Assembly: GCF_000767465.1 (NCBI RefSeq)
Contig: NZ_CP009291.1
Coordinates: 620,001-684,000 of the forward strand
DNA: 64,000 nt
Source of the DNA: Novosphingobium pentaromativorans US6-1
GTDB taxonomy: Bacteria > Pseudomonadota > Alphaproteobacteria > Sphingomonadales > Sphingomonadaceae
Direction of reading: 5' to 3'
The position numbers were made by a program, and so were the translations under genes. Positions 10,245 to 19,852 of the stretch are shown in pieces (position 1 is the first letter of the stretch; every line of letters starts with the position of its first letter). The notes below the pieces were generated by a model. That model was not told the DNA's origin. It saw nothing but the letters and a program-made list of their open reading frames with translations, and searched no databases.

Positions 10245-11783
10245 ATGATGAGTGGTTTTCCGATCCTCAGCCTGATGCTGCTTGTGCCGCTTGCGGCGGC
10301 ACTGGCATGCCTCTTCCTCGAAGCGAAGTCGGCGCGAAATCTCGCGCTGGCGGCGACCTTGGTCGATTTTGCACTGGGCGTCGTGCTCTGGGCGAATTTC
10401 GACATCGGCGGCGCGCAGTGGCAGTTCACCGAGCGGGTGGAGCTGTTCTCCGGCTTCTCCTACGCGCTCGGTATCGACGGCATCGCCCTGTTGCTGATCA
10501 TGCTGTCCGTCTTCCTCATGCCGATCTGCATCGGTGCCAGCTGGAAGTCGATCGACAAGCGCGTTGGTGAGTACATGGCCGCGTTCCTGCTGATGGAAAC
10601 GCTCATGATCGGCGTTTTCGCGGCGCAGGACCTGTTCCTGTTCTACATCTTCTTCGAGGCCGGCCTCATCCCGATGTACCTGATCATCGGCGTGTGGGGC
10701 GGTGCGGACCGTATCTACGCTTCGTACAAGTTCTTCCTCTACACGCTGCTCGGCTCGGTGCTGATGCTGATCGCGATGCTGTGGATGGCGAATACCGCCG
10801 GTACCACCGACATCCCGACGCTGATGGCTTACGATTTCGATCCGCAGGTCCAGACCTGGCTGTGGCTTGCCTTCTTCGCCAGCTTCGCGGTGAAGATGCC
10901 GATGTGGCCGGTCCACACCTGGCTTCCGGACGCGCACGTCCAGGCGCCGACCGCCGGTTCGGTCATCCTTGCAGGCGTTCTGCTGAAGATGGGCGGCTAC
11001 GGTTTCATCCGCTTCTCGCTGCCGATGTTCCCCGAAGCCTCGGCCTACTTCGGTCCGCTGGTCTGGGGCCTGTCGATGGCAGCCGTGGTGCTGACCTCGC
11101 TGATTGCACTCGTGCAGCACGACATGAAGAAGCTGATTGCCTATTCGTCGGTTGCGCACATGGCGATCGTGACCATCGGCCTGTTCGCCTTCAACGTGCA
11201 GGGCCTCGAGGGCTCGATGCTGATCATGCTCAGCCACGGTCTGGTTTCGGGCGCGCTGTTCCTGTGCGTGGGCATCATCTACGATCGCCTGCACACCCGC
11301 GAAATCGATCGCTACGGCGGCCTTTCGATCAACATGCCGCGTTACGCGCTGTTCTTCATGCTCTTCACGATGGCCTCCGTCGGCCTTCCGGGCACCAGCG
11401 GTTTCGTCGGCGAGTTCCTGAGCCTCGCGGGTATCTACCAGGTTTCGACGTGGACCACGCTGATCTGCGCCACCGGCATCATCCTGGGCGCTGCCTACAT
11501 GCTTTATCTCTATCGCCGGGTCGCTTTCGGCGAGCAGAAGAACGCCGATGCTGCCGCCATGGCCGACCTCGACGTCCGTGAGCTGCTGATGGTGGTTCCG
11601 CTGGGCATCGCAGTGCTGTGGATGGGCATCTATCCCGAGAGCTTCATCGCGCCGATGCGCGCCGACATTGCCGCGCTCGACGCCCGTCTTGCCGCTGCCA
11701 AGCCGGAAGGAGACTCCAAGGTCGCCATGGGTAAGGAAAAGCCTGTGCACGAAGAAGAAGCTGCGCATGAGGGGGCACACTGA
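10245..11783 (+). CDS. nuoM: NADH-quinone oxidoreductase subunit M
   Basis: A 512-residue antiporter-like subunit (ND4 type) with about 14 helices. The proton-channel residues are in expected settings: the acidic FEAGLIPMYLIIGVWGG segment, the PVHTWLPDAHVQAPTAGSV core and AYSSVAHMAI. The C-terminus carries a charged, Lys/Glu/His-rich tail of about 30 residues. Two in-frame ATGs at 10245 and 10248 could serve as start. The stop and the nuoN ATG share one base. Confidence 0.97.
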   Translation: MMSGFPILSLMLLVPLAAALACLFLEAKSARNLALAATLVDFALGVVLWANFDIGGAQWQFTERVELFSGFSYALGIDGIALLLIMLSVFLMPICIGASWKSIDKRVGEYMAAFLLMETLMIGVFAAQDLFLFYIFFEAGLIPMYLIIGVWGGADRIYASYKFFLYTLLGSVLMLIAMLWMANTAGTTDIPTLMAYDFDPQVQTWLWLAFFASFAVKMPMWPVHTWLPDAHVQAPTAGSVILAGVLLKMGGYGFIRFSLPMFPEASAYFGPLVWGLSMAAVVLTSLIALVQHDMKKLIAYSSVAHMAIVTIGLFAFNVQGLEGSMLIMLSHGLVSGALFLCVGIIYDRLHTREIDRYGGLSINMPRYALFFMLFTMASVGLPGTSGFVGEFLSLAGIYQVSTWTTLICATGIILGAAYMLYLYRRVAFGEQKNADAAAMADLDVRELLMVVPLGIAVLWMGIYPESFIAPMRADIAALDARLAAAKPEGDSKVAMGKEKPVHEEEAAHEGAH

Positions 11784-13246
11784 TGGACTGGTCACAGTCG
11801 CTGCGCCTGATCGCGCCGGAAGAAACACTGAGCATTGCAGGCCTGGTCCTGCTCCTGATCGCCGCCTGGGGCGGTGACAAGTCGAGCCGTCTGATCTCGA
11901 TCCTGGCGGTTGCTGCGCTTGCCGCCGCGTCCTTCCTCGTCGCCCCCGCGCTGTGCGGCGGCGCAATGGGGCCGGATACCTCGGCTTTCTTCGGCCAGTT
12001 CCGTGCCGATGCCTTTGCGTCCTACGCCAAGATCCTGATCTATATCTCGGCTGCGGCCTCCTTGGTCATTGCCCCGAAGTTCTTCGATCGCTTCGATGCG
12101 ATGCGTGCGGAATATCCCGTGCTCGTCGTCTTCGCGGCGCTGGGCATGGGCATCATGGTTTCGGCAGGCGACCTGCTGACGCTGTACATCGGTCTCGAGA
12201 TGAACTCGCTGGCTGCCTACGTCCTTGCGGCCTTCCTGCGCACGGATGACCGTTCGGCGGAATCGGGCCTGAAGTACTTCGTCCTGGGTTCGCTCGCCTC
12301 GGGCATCCTGCTCTTCGGCATGAGCCTGACTTACGGCTTTACCGGCACGACCTCGTTCTCGGGCATCAACGCCGCGCTGTCCTCCGGGCTGTCGCATGGG
12401 GCGCTGTTCGGCATCGTGTTCATGCTGGCAGGGCTTGCCTTCAAGATCAGTGCCGTGCCGTTCCACATGTGGACGCCCGACGTTTATGAAGGTGCGCCGA
12501 CGCCGGTCACTACCTTCTTCGCGACCGCGCCGAAGGTGGCTGCCCTCGGCCTGACCATGCGCGTCATGCTCGATGCGTTCGGTGAGCAGGCCGCTGCCTG
12601 GCAGCAGATCGTGATCTTCATCTCGCTCGCCTCGATCGTGGTCGGTGCCCTTGGCGCCATCGGCCAGTCGAACATCAAGCGACTGATGGCGTACTCGTCG
12701 ATCAACAATGTCGGTTTCATGCTGATCGGTCTGGCCGTTGCCACGCCGCAGGGCGCTTCGGCCATGCTCGTGTACCTTGCGATCTACGTCGCAATGTCTC
12801 TGGGCGGTTTCGTCGCGATCCTGATGCTCAAGGACGAGAACGGCAACTACGTCGAGGACATCGCGAAGCTTGCCGGCCTGTCGCGTACGCGACCGGCGCT
12901 GGCGCTGGGCCTGGCGATGATCATGTTCAGCCTTGCCGGTATTCCGCCGCTGTTCGGTTTCTGGGGCAAGTTTGTTGTCTTCCAGGCGGCGGTGCAGGCC
13001 AACCTGATCGCGCTGGCCGCCATCGGCATTGCGGCATCGGTCATCGGCGCTTTCTACTACCTCAAGATCGTCAAGATCATGTACTTCGACGAGGCTGCCG
13101 ACGTGGTGAAGGGCGAGAACGACATCTGGCACAAGATCATTCTTGTCGCCTCGGTCGTCTTCATTTCGCCGCTGGGCTACCTGTTGACCAAGTGGCTGGG
13201 CGGTCTCGCTGACGCTGCCGCGGCAGCCCTTTACTTCTCGTTTTGA
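11783..13246 (+). CDS. nuoN: NADH-quinone oxidoreductase subunit N
   Basis: A 487-residue antiporter-like subunit (ND2 type), the last structural gene of complex I here. Typical segments include IGLEMNSLAAYVLAAFLR, KYFVLGSLASGILLFGMSL, KISAVPFHMWTPDVYEGAP and AYSSINNVGFMLIGLA. The order nuoL-M-N followed directly by birA is a common alphaproteobacterial arrangement. The stop overlaps the TTG start of birA. Confidence 0.97.
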   Translation: MDWSQSLRLIAPEETLSIAGLVLLLIAAWGGDKSSRLISILAVAALAAASFLVAPALCGGAMGPDTSAFFGQFRADAFASYAKILIYISAAASLVIAPKFFDRFDAMRAEYPVLVVFAALGMGIMVSAGDLLTLYIGLEMNSLAAYVLAAFLRTDDRSAESGLKYFVLGSLASGILLFGMSLTYGFTGTTSFSGINAALSSGLSHGALFGIVFMLAGLAFKISAVPFHMWTPDVYEGAPTPVTTFFATAPKVAALGLTMRVMLDAFGEQAAAWQQIVIFISLASIVVGALGAIGQSNIKRLMAYSSINNVGFMLIGLAVATPQGASAMLVYLAIYVAMSLGGFVAILMLKDENGNYVEDIAKLAGLSRTRPALALGLAMIMFSLAGIPPLFGFWGKFVVFQAAVQANLIALAAIGIAASVIGAFYYLKIVKIMYFDEAADVVKGENDIWHKIILVASVVFISPLGYLLTKWLGGLADAAAAALYFSF

Positions 13247-13965
13247 TCCGAACCGTCACTCAGACGGGTTCGACCAACGCTGATCTGGCTGCTCGCCTGT
13301 CCGGAGGGGAATACCTTCCGGAAGGCGAGTGGCTGGTCGCGGACCGCCAGACGGCAGGGAAGGGCCGCCTGGGCCGCGCCTGGAATGACGGGCTCGGCAA
13401 TTTCATGGGCTCGACGGTAGTGAGGCTCGGGCAGGGCGATCCGCCGTTCGCCAGTCTTGCGCTTCTGGCTGGTCTTTCGGTCCACGAAGCCATCGCCTCG
13501 CTGCTCCCCGATCCTTCGCCCCTGTGGCTCAAGTGGCCGAACGATCTCCTGCTGGCCGGCAGCAAGGTCGCGGGCATCCTCCTCGAAATGATCGCCGGGA
13601 CAATCATTGTCGGCATCGGCGTGAACCTGCGCGTCGCGCCGCATGTCGAGGGGCGTGCCGTTGCCGCACTTTGCGATCATGGCGTCGATGTCTCCCGCGA
13701 TGATTTCGCGAATGTGCTGGCGCGGGCCTTTGCTCTCGAACTTGAACGCTGGCGGTCGGCCGGCCTTGCCCCCATGCTTCGTCGCTGGCAGAGTGCCGCA
13801 CATCCCAAGGGAACACGCCTCACAGTGCTTCCTCCGGGAGAGGAGGCAATCGAAGGTGGGTTTGCCGGGCTGACGCAAGAGGGGAACCTCCTGCTCAGCC
13901 TGGATGACGGATCGGTGCGGACGATCCACGCCGGCGACGTGCTTCTTTCCGCAACTTCGCATTGA
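13243..13965 (+). CDS. birA: Biotin-[acetyl-CoA-carboxylase] ligase
   Basis: A 240-residue biotin protein ligase that activates biotin with ATP and transfers it to the carrier domain of acetyl-CoA carboxylase. Seen motifs are QTGSTNADLAAR, the biotinyl-AMP loop GKGRLGRAW, and KWPNDLLLAGSKVAGILLEM. There is no N-terminal winged-helix domain, so it is a monofunctional ligase and not the BirA repressor type. Start TTG at 13243 overlaps the nuoN stop. It belongs to the same transcription unit as the nuo genes. Confidence 0.95.
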   Translation: MIRTVTQTGSTNADLAARLSGGEYLPEGEWLVADRQTAGKGRLGRAWNDGLGNFMGSTVVRLGQGDPPFASLALLAGLSVHEAIASLLPDPSPLWLKWPNDLLLAGSKVAGILLEMIAGTIIVGIGVNLRVAPHVEGRAVAALCDHGVDVSRDDFANVLARAFALELERWRSAGLAPMLRRWQSAAHPKGTRLTVLPPGEEAIEGGFAGLTQEGNLLLSLDDGSVRTIHAGDVLLSATSH

Positions 13966-13980
13966 GGAAAACCAGGTCCC

Positions 13981-14760
13981 ATGCTGCTCGCCATTGATGC
14001 TGGCAATACCAATGTCGTTTTCGCGCTGTTCGACGGACGCGAGTTGAAGGGGCGTTGGCGCATAGCCACCGATCCGCGCCGTACAGGCGACGAATATGCC
14101 GTCTGGCTGATGCAACTGCTCGGCATTCGCGGGATCGATGCCAAGCAGGTCGACACGATCATCATTTCGACCGTGGTGCCGCGCGCGCTCCACAACCTCG
14201 AGATTCTGAGCCGGCACTACTTCAATGTCGAGCCTCTGATCGCGGGTCAGGGCAAGGCCAATTACGCCATTGAAATCGACGTGGACGAGCCGCGCTCGCT
14301 TGGCGCCGACCGCGCCGTCAATGCGATCGCCGCCCATGCCAAGCATGGCGGAGACCTGATCGTCGTCGATTTCGGGACGGCGACGACCTTCGACATTGTC
14401 GACTTCAAGGGCGCGTACAAGGGCGGGATCATCGCGCCTGGCATCAACCTCTCGCTCGACGCGCTGGTCGGCAATACCGCCAAGCTGCCGCGCATTGCCA
14501 TCGAGCTTCCCAAGACGACCAGCGTTATCGGCCGCAATACCGAGGACCAGATGCTGATTGGCGTCTTCTGGGGCTACGTAGCCATGATGGAAGGCCTGAT
14601 CGCGCGGATGCGTGCCGAAATCGGCCGTCCCGCCAAGGTCATCGCGACGGGCGGCCTTGCGGTGCTGTTCGATGAGGCGACCGAGATTTTCGATGCCGTC
14701 GATCCGGATCTTACGCTCGACGGCCTTGCCATACTTGCCGAAAGGGCAGCTTCTAAGTGA
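13981..14760 (+). CDS. coaX: Type III pantothenate kinase
   Basis: A 259-residue kinase for the first step of coenzyme A synthesis. The ASKHA-fold phosphate-1 motif ([18 protein letters not shown]) is at the N-terminus, [12 protein letters not shown] is near residue 105 and [13 protein letters not shown] near residue 125. Type III enzymes are characteristically located next to birA. The ATG at 13981 is preceded by GAGGAAA. The stop overlaps the GTG of the next gene. Confidence 0.97.
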   Translation: MLLAIDAGNTNVVFALFDGRELKGRWRIATDPRRTGDEYAVWLMQLLGIRGIDAKQVDTIIISTVVPRALHNLEILSRHYFNVEPLIAGQGKANYAIEIDVDEPRSLGADRAVNAIAAHAKHGGDLIVVDFGTATTFDIVDFKGAYKGGIIAPGINLSLDALVGNTAKLPRIAIELPKTTSVIGRNTEDQMLIGVFWGYVAMMEGLIARMRAEIGRPAKVIATGGLAVLFDEATEIFDAVDPDLTLDGLAILAERAASK

Positions 14761-16382
14761 TACCCGGTAACGAATTGTTGTTTTGCGCGCTCGGCGGCTC
14801 GGGCGAGATTGGCATGAACGTCAATCTCTACGGCTGCCAGGGCAAGTGGCTGATGGTCGACCTTGGCATGACCTTCGGCATGAACGAGTACCCGGGCATC
14901 GATCTCGTCTTCGCCGATCTCGAATTCATCGAGAATGAGCGCGAGAACCTGCTGGGCATTGTCCTGACCCATGCGCATGAAGACCACATTGGTGCCGTTC
15001 CCTATTTCGCCCAGGAACTGGGCGTTCCGATCTATGCGACGCCCTTCACGGCAAAGCTGGTCGCGGCCAAGCTTGAAGAGGCCGGTATTCTCGGCGATGT
15101 CGAACTCATCGTGGTGGAAGACCTTGAGCGTTTCGAGATCGGGCCTTTCGGCATTCGCTACGTGCCGCTCGCGCACTCGATCGCTGAAGGCAACGCCCTG
15201 CTGATCGATACGCCGTTCGGCCGAATTTTCCATACCGGCGACTGGAAGCTGGACGATGCGCCGCAGATCGGCACCCCGGCAACCAGCGAGGAACTGACGA
15301 AGATCGGTGACGACGGCGTGCTGGCGCTGGTCTGCGACTCTACCAATGTGTTCAATCCGAAGGCATCGGGTTCGGAAGGAGATGTCTTCGACGGCCTGCT
15401 CGAGGAAGTGAAACGTCACAATGGTCGCCGCGTTCTGGTGACCACTTTTGCGTCCAATGTCGCGAGGCTCCAGACGCTGGGCGAAGTGGCGCGCCGCACC
15501 AACCGAAAGCTGTGCGTGGCGGGGCGCTCGCTCGATCGCATCATCCAGACCGGCCAGGCTTGCGGATACCTCACGGATCTGCCCGAGATCGTCGATCCGG
15601 AAACGGCGATGGACCTGCCGCGCAGCGACGTGCTGATCGTCGCTACCGGTGGGCAGGGTGAGCCGCGCGCGGCGCTTGCGCGCATTTCCGAAGGCAATCA
15701 CCCGATCAAGCTGGAGAAGGGCGATGTCGTCCTCTTCTCCAGTCGCCAGATTCCGGGCAACGAGATCGCCATCGGCAAGATCCAGAATCGTCTCGCGGAC
15801 GACGGTGTCGTGATTGTCACCGACCGGCAGAGCCATATCCACGTTTCGGGCCATCCCGGGAGGCCGGAACTCGAGGCGCTCTATGGCTGGATCCGTCCCG
15901 ACATTCTTGTGCCCGTGCACGGAGAAATCCGCCACATGCGTGAGCAGGCGAAGCTGGGCCTGTCATGCGGCATTCCCAAGGCGGTCTTCCAGAAGAACGG
16001 CGATCTCGTGCGACTGGCTCCGGGGGCACCGGGCAAGTTCGGCGAAGTCCGCTCGGGCCGGCTCGTACTCGACGGCGATATCATCGCGCCTGCCGATGGC
16101 GAGGCCATCGTGATGCGCCGACGCATTGCCTTCAACGGCGTTGTCTCGGTCGCAGCCGACCGCAAGGGGAACGTCGAGGTAGCCGCCATCGGCCTGCCTC
16201 TGGACGAGGATTATCAGGCGTTCATCGAAGAGGCGCGCAGCGACGTTGCCCAGGCCCTGGCCAAGTCGAAAAAGGCGGATCACGCCGACCGCGTAGAGGC
16301 CGCGCGCCTGGCCGCGCGGCGTGCGGCGACCCGTTGGTCGGGCAAGCGACCGCAGGTCCAGGTCCTGCTTCTCGAGAATTGA
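14757..16382 (+). CDS. rnj: Ribonuclease J
   Basis: A 541-residue metallo-beta-lactamase/beta-CASP nuclease acting in mRNA decay and RNA maturation with endonuclease and 5'-exonuclease activity in characterised relatives. The metal-binding motif [10 protein letters not shown] is near residue 75, [11 protein letters not shown] near 145, and the beta-CASP motifs [18 protein letters not shown] and [10 protein letters not shown] follow. The C-terminal domain is short. GTG start overlaps coaX. In many alphaproteobacteria this gene is likewise downstream of nuoN-birA-coaX. Confidence 0.96.
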   Translation: MIPGNELLFCALGGSGEIGMNVNLYGCQGKWLMVDLGMTFGMNEYPGIDLVFADLEFIENERENLLGIVLTHAHEDHIGAVPYFAQELGVPIYATPFTAKLVAAKLEEAGILGDVELIVVEDLERFEIGPFGIRYVPLAHSIAEGNALLIDTPFGRIFHTGDWKLDDAPQIGTPATSEELTKIGDDGVLALVCDSTNVFNPKASGSEGDVFDGLLEEVKRHNGRRVLVTTFASNVARLQTLGEVARRTNRKLCVAGRSLDRIIQTGQACGYLTDLPEIVDPETAMDLPRSDVLIVATGGQGEPRAALARISEGNHPIKLEKGDVVLFSSRQIPGNEIAIGKIQNRLADDGVVIVTDRQSHIHVSGHPGRPELEALYGWIRPDILVPVHGEIRHMREQAKLGLSCGIPKAVFQKNGDLVRLAPGAPGKFGEVRSGRLVLDGDIIAPADGEAIVMRRRIAFNGVVSVAADRKGNVEVAAIGLPLDEDYQAFIEEARSDVAQALAKSKKADHADRVEAARLAARRAATRWSGKRPQVQVLLLEN

Positions 16383-16395
16383 TCGGAGCGGGCCC

Positions 16396-16686
16396 ATGCA
16401 ATGGACATCGATAGCCGCGATCTACAGCCTGCTGTGGGTTCTCAGCGCCTTTCTGGTCATGCCGATCGGCCTGCGCACGCCTGATGAGGTTGAAGGTCAC
16501 AAGGTCGAGACCGGTCATGCGGACAGTGCACCGATCAACTTTCGTCCCGGCCGCATCGCCCTGCGCGCGACGGTCCTGGCCGCGGTGCTGATGGGGCTGT
16601 TCTACCTCAACTATATCTATGGCTGGATAGAGGTCGAGGACCTCAACTTCTTCGGTGATCCGCCGGTCAAGGATCTCGGTTACTGA
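16396..16686 (+). CDS. DUF1467 family small membrane protein
   Basis: A 96-residue protein with two predicted membrane helices, about residues 5-24 and 57-76, joined by a loop with the PIGLRTPDEVEGHKVETGHADSAP type sequence that is characteristic of DUF1467. Function is unknown. Starting at ATG 16396, 13 bases after rnj, it is the last gene of the complex I transcription unit and is followed by a hairpin. Confidence 0.88.
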   Translation: MQWTSIAAIYSLLWVLSAFLVMPIGLRTPDEVEGHKVETGHADSAPINFRPGRIALRATVLAAVLMGLFYLNYIYGWIEVEDLNFFGDPPVKDLGY

Positions 16687-16696
16687 AGGTAACGCA

Positions 16697-16729
16697 GCAG
16701 GGCGGCTCCCTTGTGGGAGATCGCCCTGC
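16697..16729. terminator. Hairpin between convergent genes
   Basis: GCAGGGCG and CGCCCTGC pair, and the inner CTCCC and GGGAG continue the stem around a TTGT loop. It lies between the stop of the DUF1467 gene and the stop of the leftward coiled-coil gene. There is no clear T-run, so intrinsic termination is uncertain. Confidence 0.45.
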
Positions 16730-16745
16730 CGGTCTTCCGGGCGGT

Positions 16746-19400
16746 TCAGTTGCGCAGGCGTTCGATGGCCTGTGCCAGGGCCACGTAGAGCTTGCCCATG
16801 TCCGACGAGAGCAGGGTCACGCCCAGCGCATTTCCGTCACGCGTCGAGAGGATCTGGCGCAGGATCGCTTCGAAATCGTGGATGTAGCGGCTGACGTGTT
16901 CGCGGAAGGCATCGTCGCGCTCGAAGATCTGCTGGATCGCCTTGGCTTCCCCGGCCTCGAGGAGCCGCACCGCACGGCGGGTGAAAATGCCGCGATCGCC
17001 CCGCAGGTAGGCCGCCCAGGCTGTGTCCGAAACATCGGATGACAGGGCACTGGCGATGTCGATGGAATTCGAGTTGAGCGATTCCGTGATGAGGGCGACG
17101 CGCCGCGAGAAGTCGTTGTCGACCTGCTCTTCGGCCCGGCTGCGGGCATGGGCAACGCGGTTTTCGAGGTTGCCGACCAGTTCGTCGATCTTGCCAAGCT
17201 GGTCGCGCAGCTGGATAGCGGCCTCCCGGGTCGCTCCCGAGGCATGGGCGACGGCCTGATCGAGCTGACCGGAGACTTCGGCGACGCGCGAACGCATGGC
17301 CTTGTCGATGGCCATGGCGCCTTCCTTGCCGAGCTGGTCGGCGACGCTCGCGACTTTCGCCGCGCTCTTCGTCTCTATCGCTTCGATGCTCTCGGCAATC
17401 GTTGCATTGAGGGCCTCGATGGAGGCGCGCAGTTCGGTCCCGGCCTTGTCCGAAGCCTTGGCGGTTGCCTGTTCGATTTCGTCTAGAGCGCTACGCAGCT
17501 CGCGCAGCAGCGCGGCGTGGTCGCTGCCCTGCCGATTGATGCCGGCATGGGCCGTGGATAGCGAGGCCATGAGTTCGTGCAGCGCCTTGCCGGCGGCGTC
17601 GATCTCGCTGGCAAGGCCTTCGCTGCCGTCTCCGGCCTGCCTGAGGCTTTCGAGGAGGGCGGCCACGCCCTGATTGACGCGGTCGAGACGGTCTTCCGTA
17701 ATCGAGAGGGCTTCGGGCAGGGCGTTGTGCGCCTGCTTGGCGCTCGCCTGGATGAGCTCCAGCAGCCGGATGCTGTCGTCAGTGAGCTTCTCGACGTCGT
17801 TGTCCGTTGCCGCCAGGGTTGCGCGGGCCGAGGTCAGCCTTTCGGTCAATGCGGTCAGGCTTGCGCTCAGGACTTCCTCGCCTTGTGCGCTGTCTTCCGA
17901 AATGGCCCGCAGGCGCGCTTCGAACCCGGAGAGCTGGCCGGTGATCGCTGCGGCGGTCTCGCGCAGGTTCTCGCTCTGGATGCGATGGTTCTCTAGGCGT
18001 TCGGCGATGCCGCTGTCCAGCTCGCCCAGTGTCTCGCGCAGGCGGGCAATCGCGGCGTGTTCCTGTTGTTGCTGGCGTTCGAGACGTTCGGCCGCTTCAC
18101 CGGCAAGACGGGCGGAGCGCTCCGCGAACTTTTGGTCGAGCTGCATGGCCTCGTTCTCGATACCGGCAAGCCGCTCGGAGAGGCCTTCCAGTGCCTTGCG
18201 CTGCGATTGCGCGATGGCATCGCTGACGCCCGCCTGTTCGCTCTGCAATTCGGCCAGGGACGATTGCAGCCGTTCAACGGCCTTCGTTTCGGCATTGCGC
18301 AGGGCGCGTGAGACGACATCGCTTTCATCGCGCAGGGCCTTGAGGCGGGCACGCAGCGACGTGAGGCTTTCGGCTTCGTGGTTGTCGAGCTGGCTGCGCG
18401 TGTTGGCGATTTCCTCGCTGAGAGCGGCGGCCCGCGTGCGCACGGCGGCAAGGGCTTCGATCTCGTGCTTGTCGAGTTCGGTGCGGAACTCCTCGCTCTT
18501 CTCGGTCAGCGCGGCGAAGCGCTTCTCGGTCAGGTCCTCGAGCTTTTCGCTTTGCGCGGCGAACTCGCCGAGCGTTGCCTCCACGGCGCTGCGCAAGGCT
18601 TCGACCTGACGCTCGCTTGCGGTGCCGAATTCGTTCAACCGGTTGAAGCCGGTTATCATGTCCTCAAGCTGGACATGCGCGGCGCGGCCTGCATTGCCGA
18701 TGTTGTTGGTGACGTCCTTGGCCGAGCTGGCGATGACGGGAAGCTGGCTGCGCAGCTTTTCCATGTTTTCCAGCGCCGCATGGCTGACTGAGCTGATGGA
18801 ATCGACGCGCGTCCCGTTGTCCCGGATCAGTTCCTCGAGACGCCCGGCGTTTTCCGAAATGCGTTCGGCGGCAATGCGGCCGAGGCTTTCCAGGTCGCGC
18901 GACTGCGAGGCGAGGAATTCGCGGGCGAGGCTGAGTTCGCGATTGACGGTGGTGAGGCGCTCTTCGAGCCGCGCGGATTCGCGCGACAAGGACTGCGCGA
19001 CGTCGCCGAAGCGCCTGCCCTCTCGCGCGCTGTGGCGAAGCGCGAGCAGCCAGCATAGCCCGATCAGCAGGACCGGAACCGCCCATTCGGCAACCAGCGT
19101 GGGAATGGCCTCGAGGGTGACGCCGGGTTGGAACTGGGGAAGGCGGGCGAAAAGGAACAGGGCTGTCCAGCCTGCCGTTGCCAGACCGGCCAGGAGCGGG
19201 GCGATCCATACATTGGAGGGCGCTTCTTCCGGTTCGTCATGATCGCCGACCCAGGCTTCGTCCCAGTGCTCTTGCGCCTGGCGGGGCTGCTCGGCACCCG
19301 CATCTGCGGGCGTGACATCGGACGCGGTGGCCTCGGCCTTGTCCGCGTTAGCCTCGTTGCCGCCGGCGCCGAAGGCAATGATCCTGTTTTCTCCAGCCAT
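16746..19400 (-). CDS. Large membrane-anchored coiled-coil protein of unknown function
   Basis: An 884-residue protein read from the ATG at 19400; an ORF extension to 19457 would add 19 residues without family character. The N-terminal 60 residues are acidic and probably cytoplasmic. Two hydrophobic segments follow, about residues 63-83 and 100-120 (ending VLLIGLCWLLAL). The remaining 750 residues are almost entirely heptad-like, rich in Ala, Glu, Leu, Arg and Ser, with repeated short motifs such as ERLA and SEELR-like units, as in chemoreceptor-type or tether-type coiled coils, but without an MCP hairpin tip. It shares a short promoter region with the Hpt-like gene on the other strand, so they may work together. 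No specific function can be given. Confidence 0.88.
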   Translation of the reverse strand: MAGENRIIAFGAGGNEANADKAEATASDVTPADAGAEQPRQAQEHWDEAWVGDHDEPEEAPSNVWIAPLLAGLATAGWTALFLFARLPQFQPGVTLEAIPTLVAEWAVPVLLIGLCWLLALRHSAREGRRFGDVAQSLSRESARLEERLTTVNRELSLAREFLASQSRDLESLGRIAAERISENAGRLEELIRDNGTRVDSISSVSHAALENMEKLRSQLPVIASSAKDVTNNIGNAGRAAHVQLEDMITGFNRLNEFGTASERQVEALRSAVEATLGEFAAQSEKLEDLTEKRFAALTEKSEEFRTELDKHEIEALAAVRTRAAALSEEIANTRSQLDNHEAESLTSLRARLKALRDESDVVSRALRNAETKAVERLQSSLAELQSEQAGVSDAIAQSQRKALEGLSERLAGIENEAMQLDQKFAERSARLAGEAAERLERQQQQEHAAIARLRETLGELDSGIAERLENHRIQSENLRETAAAITGQLSGFEARLRAISEDSAQGEEVLSASLTALTERLTSARATLAATDNDVEKLTDDSIRLLELIQASAKQAHNALPEALSITEDRLDRVNQGVAALLESLRQAGDGSEGLASEIDAAGKALHELMASLSTAHAGINRQGSDHAALLRELRSALDEIEQATAKASDKAGTELRASIEALNATIAESIEAIETKSAAKVASVADQLGKEGAMAIDKAMRSRVAEVSGQLDQAVAHASGATREAAIQLRDQLGKIDELVGNLENRVAHARSRAEEQVDNDFSRRVALITESLNSNSIDIASALSSDVSDTAWAAYLRGDRGIFTRRAVRLLEAGEAKAIQQIFERDDAFREHVSRYIHDFEAILRQILSTRDGNALGVTLLSSDMGKLYVALAQAIERLRN

Positions 19401-19430
19401 TGCGATAGAATACCACGAGCCGGGCGGGGA

Positions 19431-19444
19431 TAAACCCCGGTTTA
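19431..19444. promoter_or_regulatory. Palindrome between divergent genes
   Basis: TAAACC-CC-GGTTTA is a perfect inverted repeat in the 69-base gap between the coiled-coil gene (start 19400, leftward) and the Hpt-like gene (start 19470, rightward). Its position suits an operator that controls both promoters. No regulator is identified. Confidence 0.35.
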
Positions 19445-19469
19445 ATACATTACCCATTATCCTGGGGAA

Positions 19470-19772
19470 ATGGCTTACGAATCAGGCGCCCTCGAAGCGA
19501 CACTGGCTGCTGCGGCAGGCGGGGATGCCGTGCTTTTCGAAGAATTGCTCGCCAGTTTCCTCGAAAGCGTGGCTCGCCAGGTCGACCTGCTCGAACGCGC
19601 GCGCTGCGACGGCAACTGGAACCTTGCGGCAATGCTTCTCAAGGGACTTGCAGCCAGCTTCCATTCGGGCGCCTTGCTCGATCTGTCGGAGGAGGCCCTG
19701 AACGCTGCACCGGGCGAACCCACGGTGATAAGGCGCCTGAAGGCTTTTCTCGCGGAGTTTTCCGCCGATTGA
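19470..19772 (+). CDS. Hpt-like protein lacking the phosphoacceptor histidine
   Basis: A 100-residue, all-helical protein with the pattern of a histidine phosphotransfer domain: an amphipathic FEELLASFLESVARQVDLLE helix, then the LKG motif region AAMLLKGLAASFHSGALLDL. In canonical Hpt domains the sequence is A-H-x-L-K-G; here position 55, three residues before the Lys, is Met. A His at residue 65 is outside the usual position. The protein may therefore bind response regulators or kinases without carrying phosphate. It starts ten bases after the GGTTTA-containing palindrome region and begins a run of rightward genes ending with a histidine-kinase-like gene. Confidence 0.7.
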   Translation: MAYESGALEATLAAAAGGDAVLFEELLASFLESVARQVDLLERARCDGNWNLAAMLLKGLAASFHSGALLDLSEEALNAAPGEPTVIRRLKAFLAEFSAD

Positions 19773-19852
19773 TCGCCCGGCGATGCTTGGCACCGACCAA
19801 GCCTGTGCCTAAATGGGCGCGCTTCGCTGGAGATTGAAAACTGCGCATCGCT

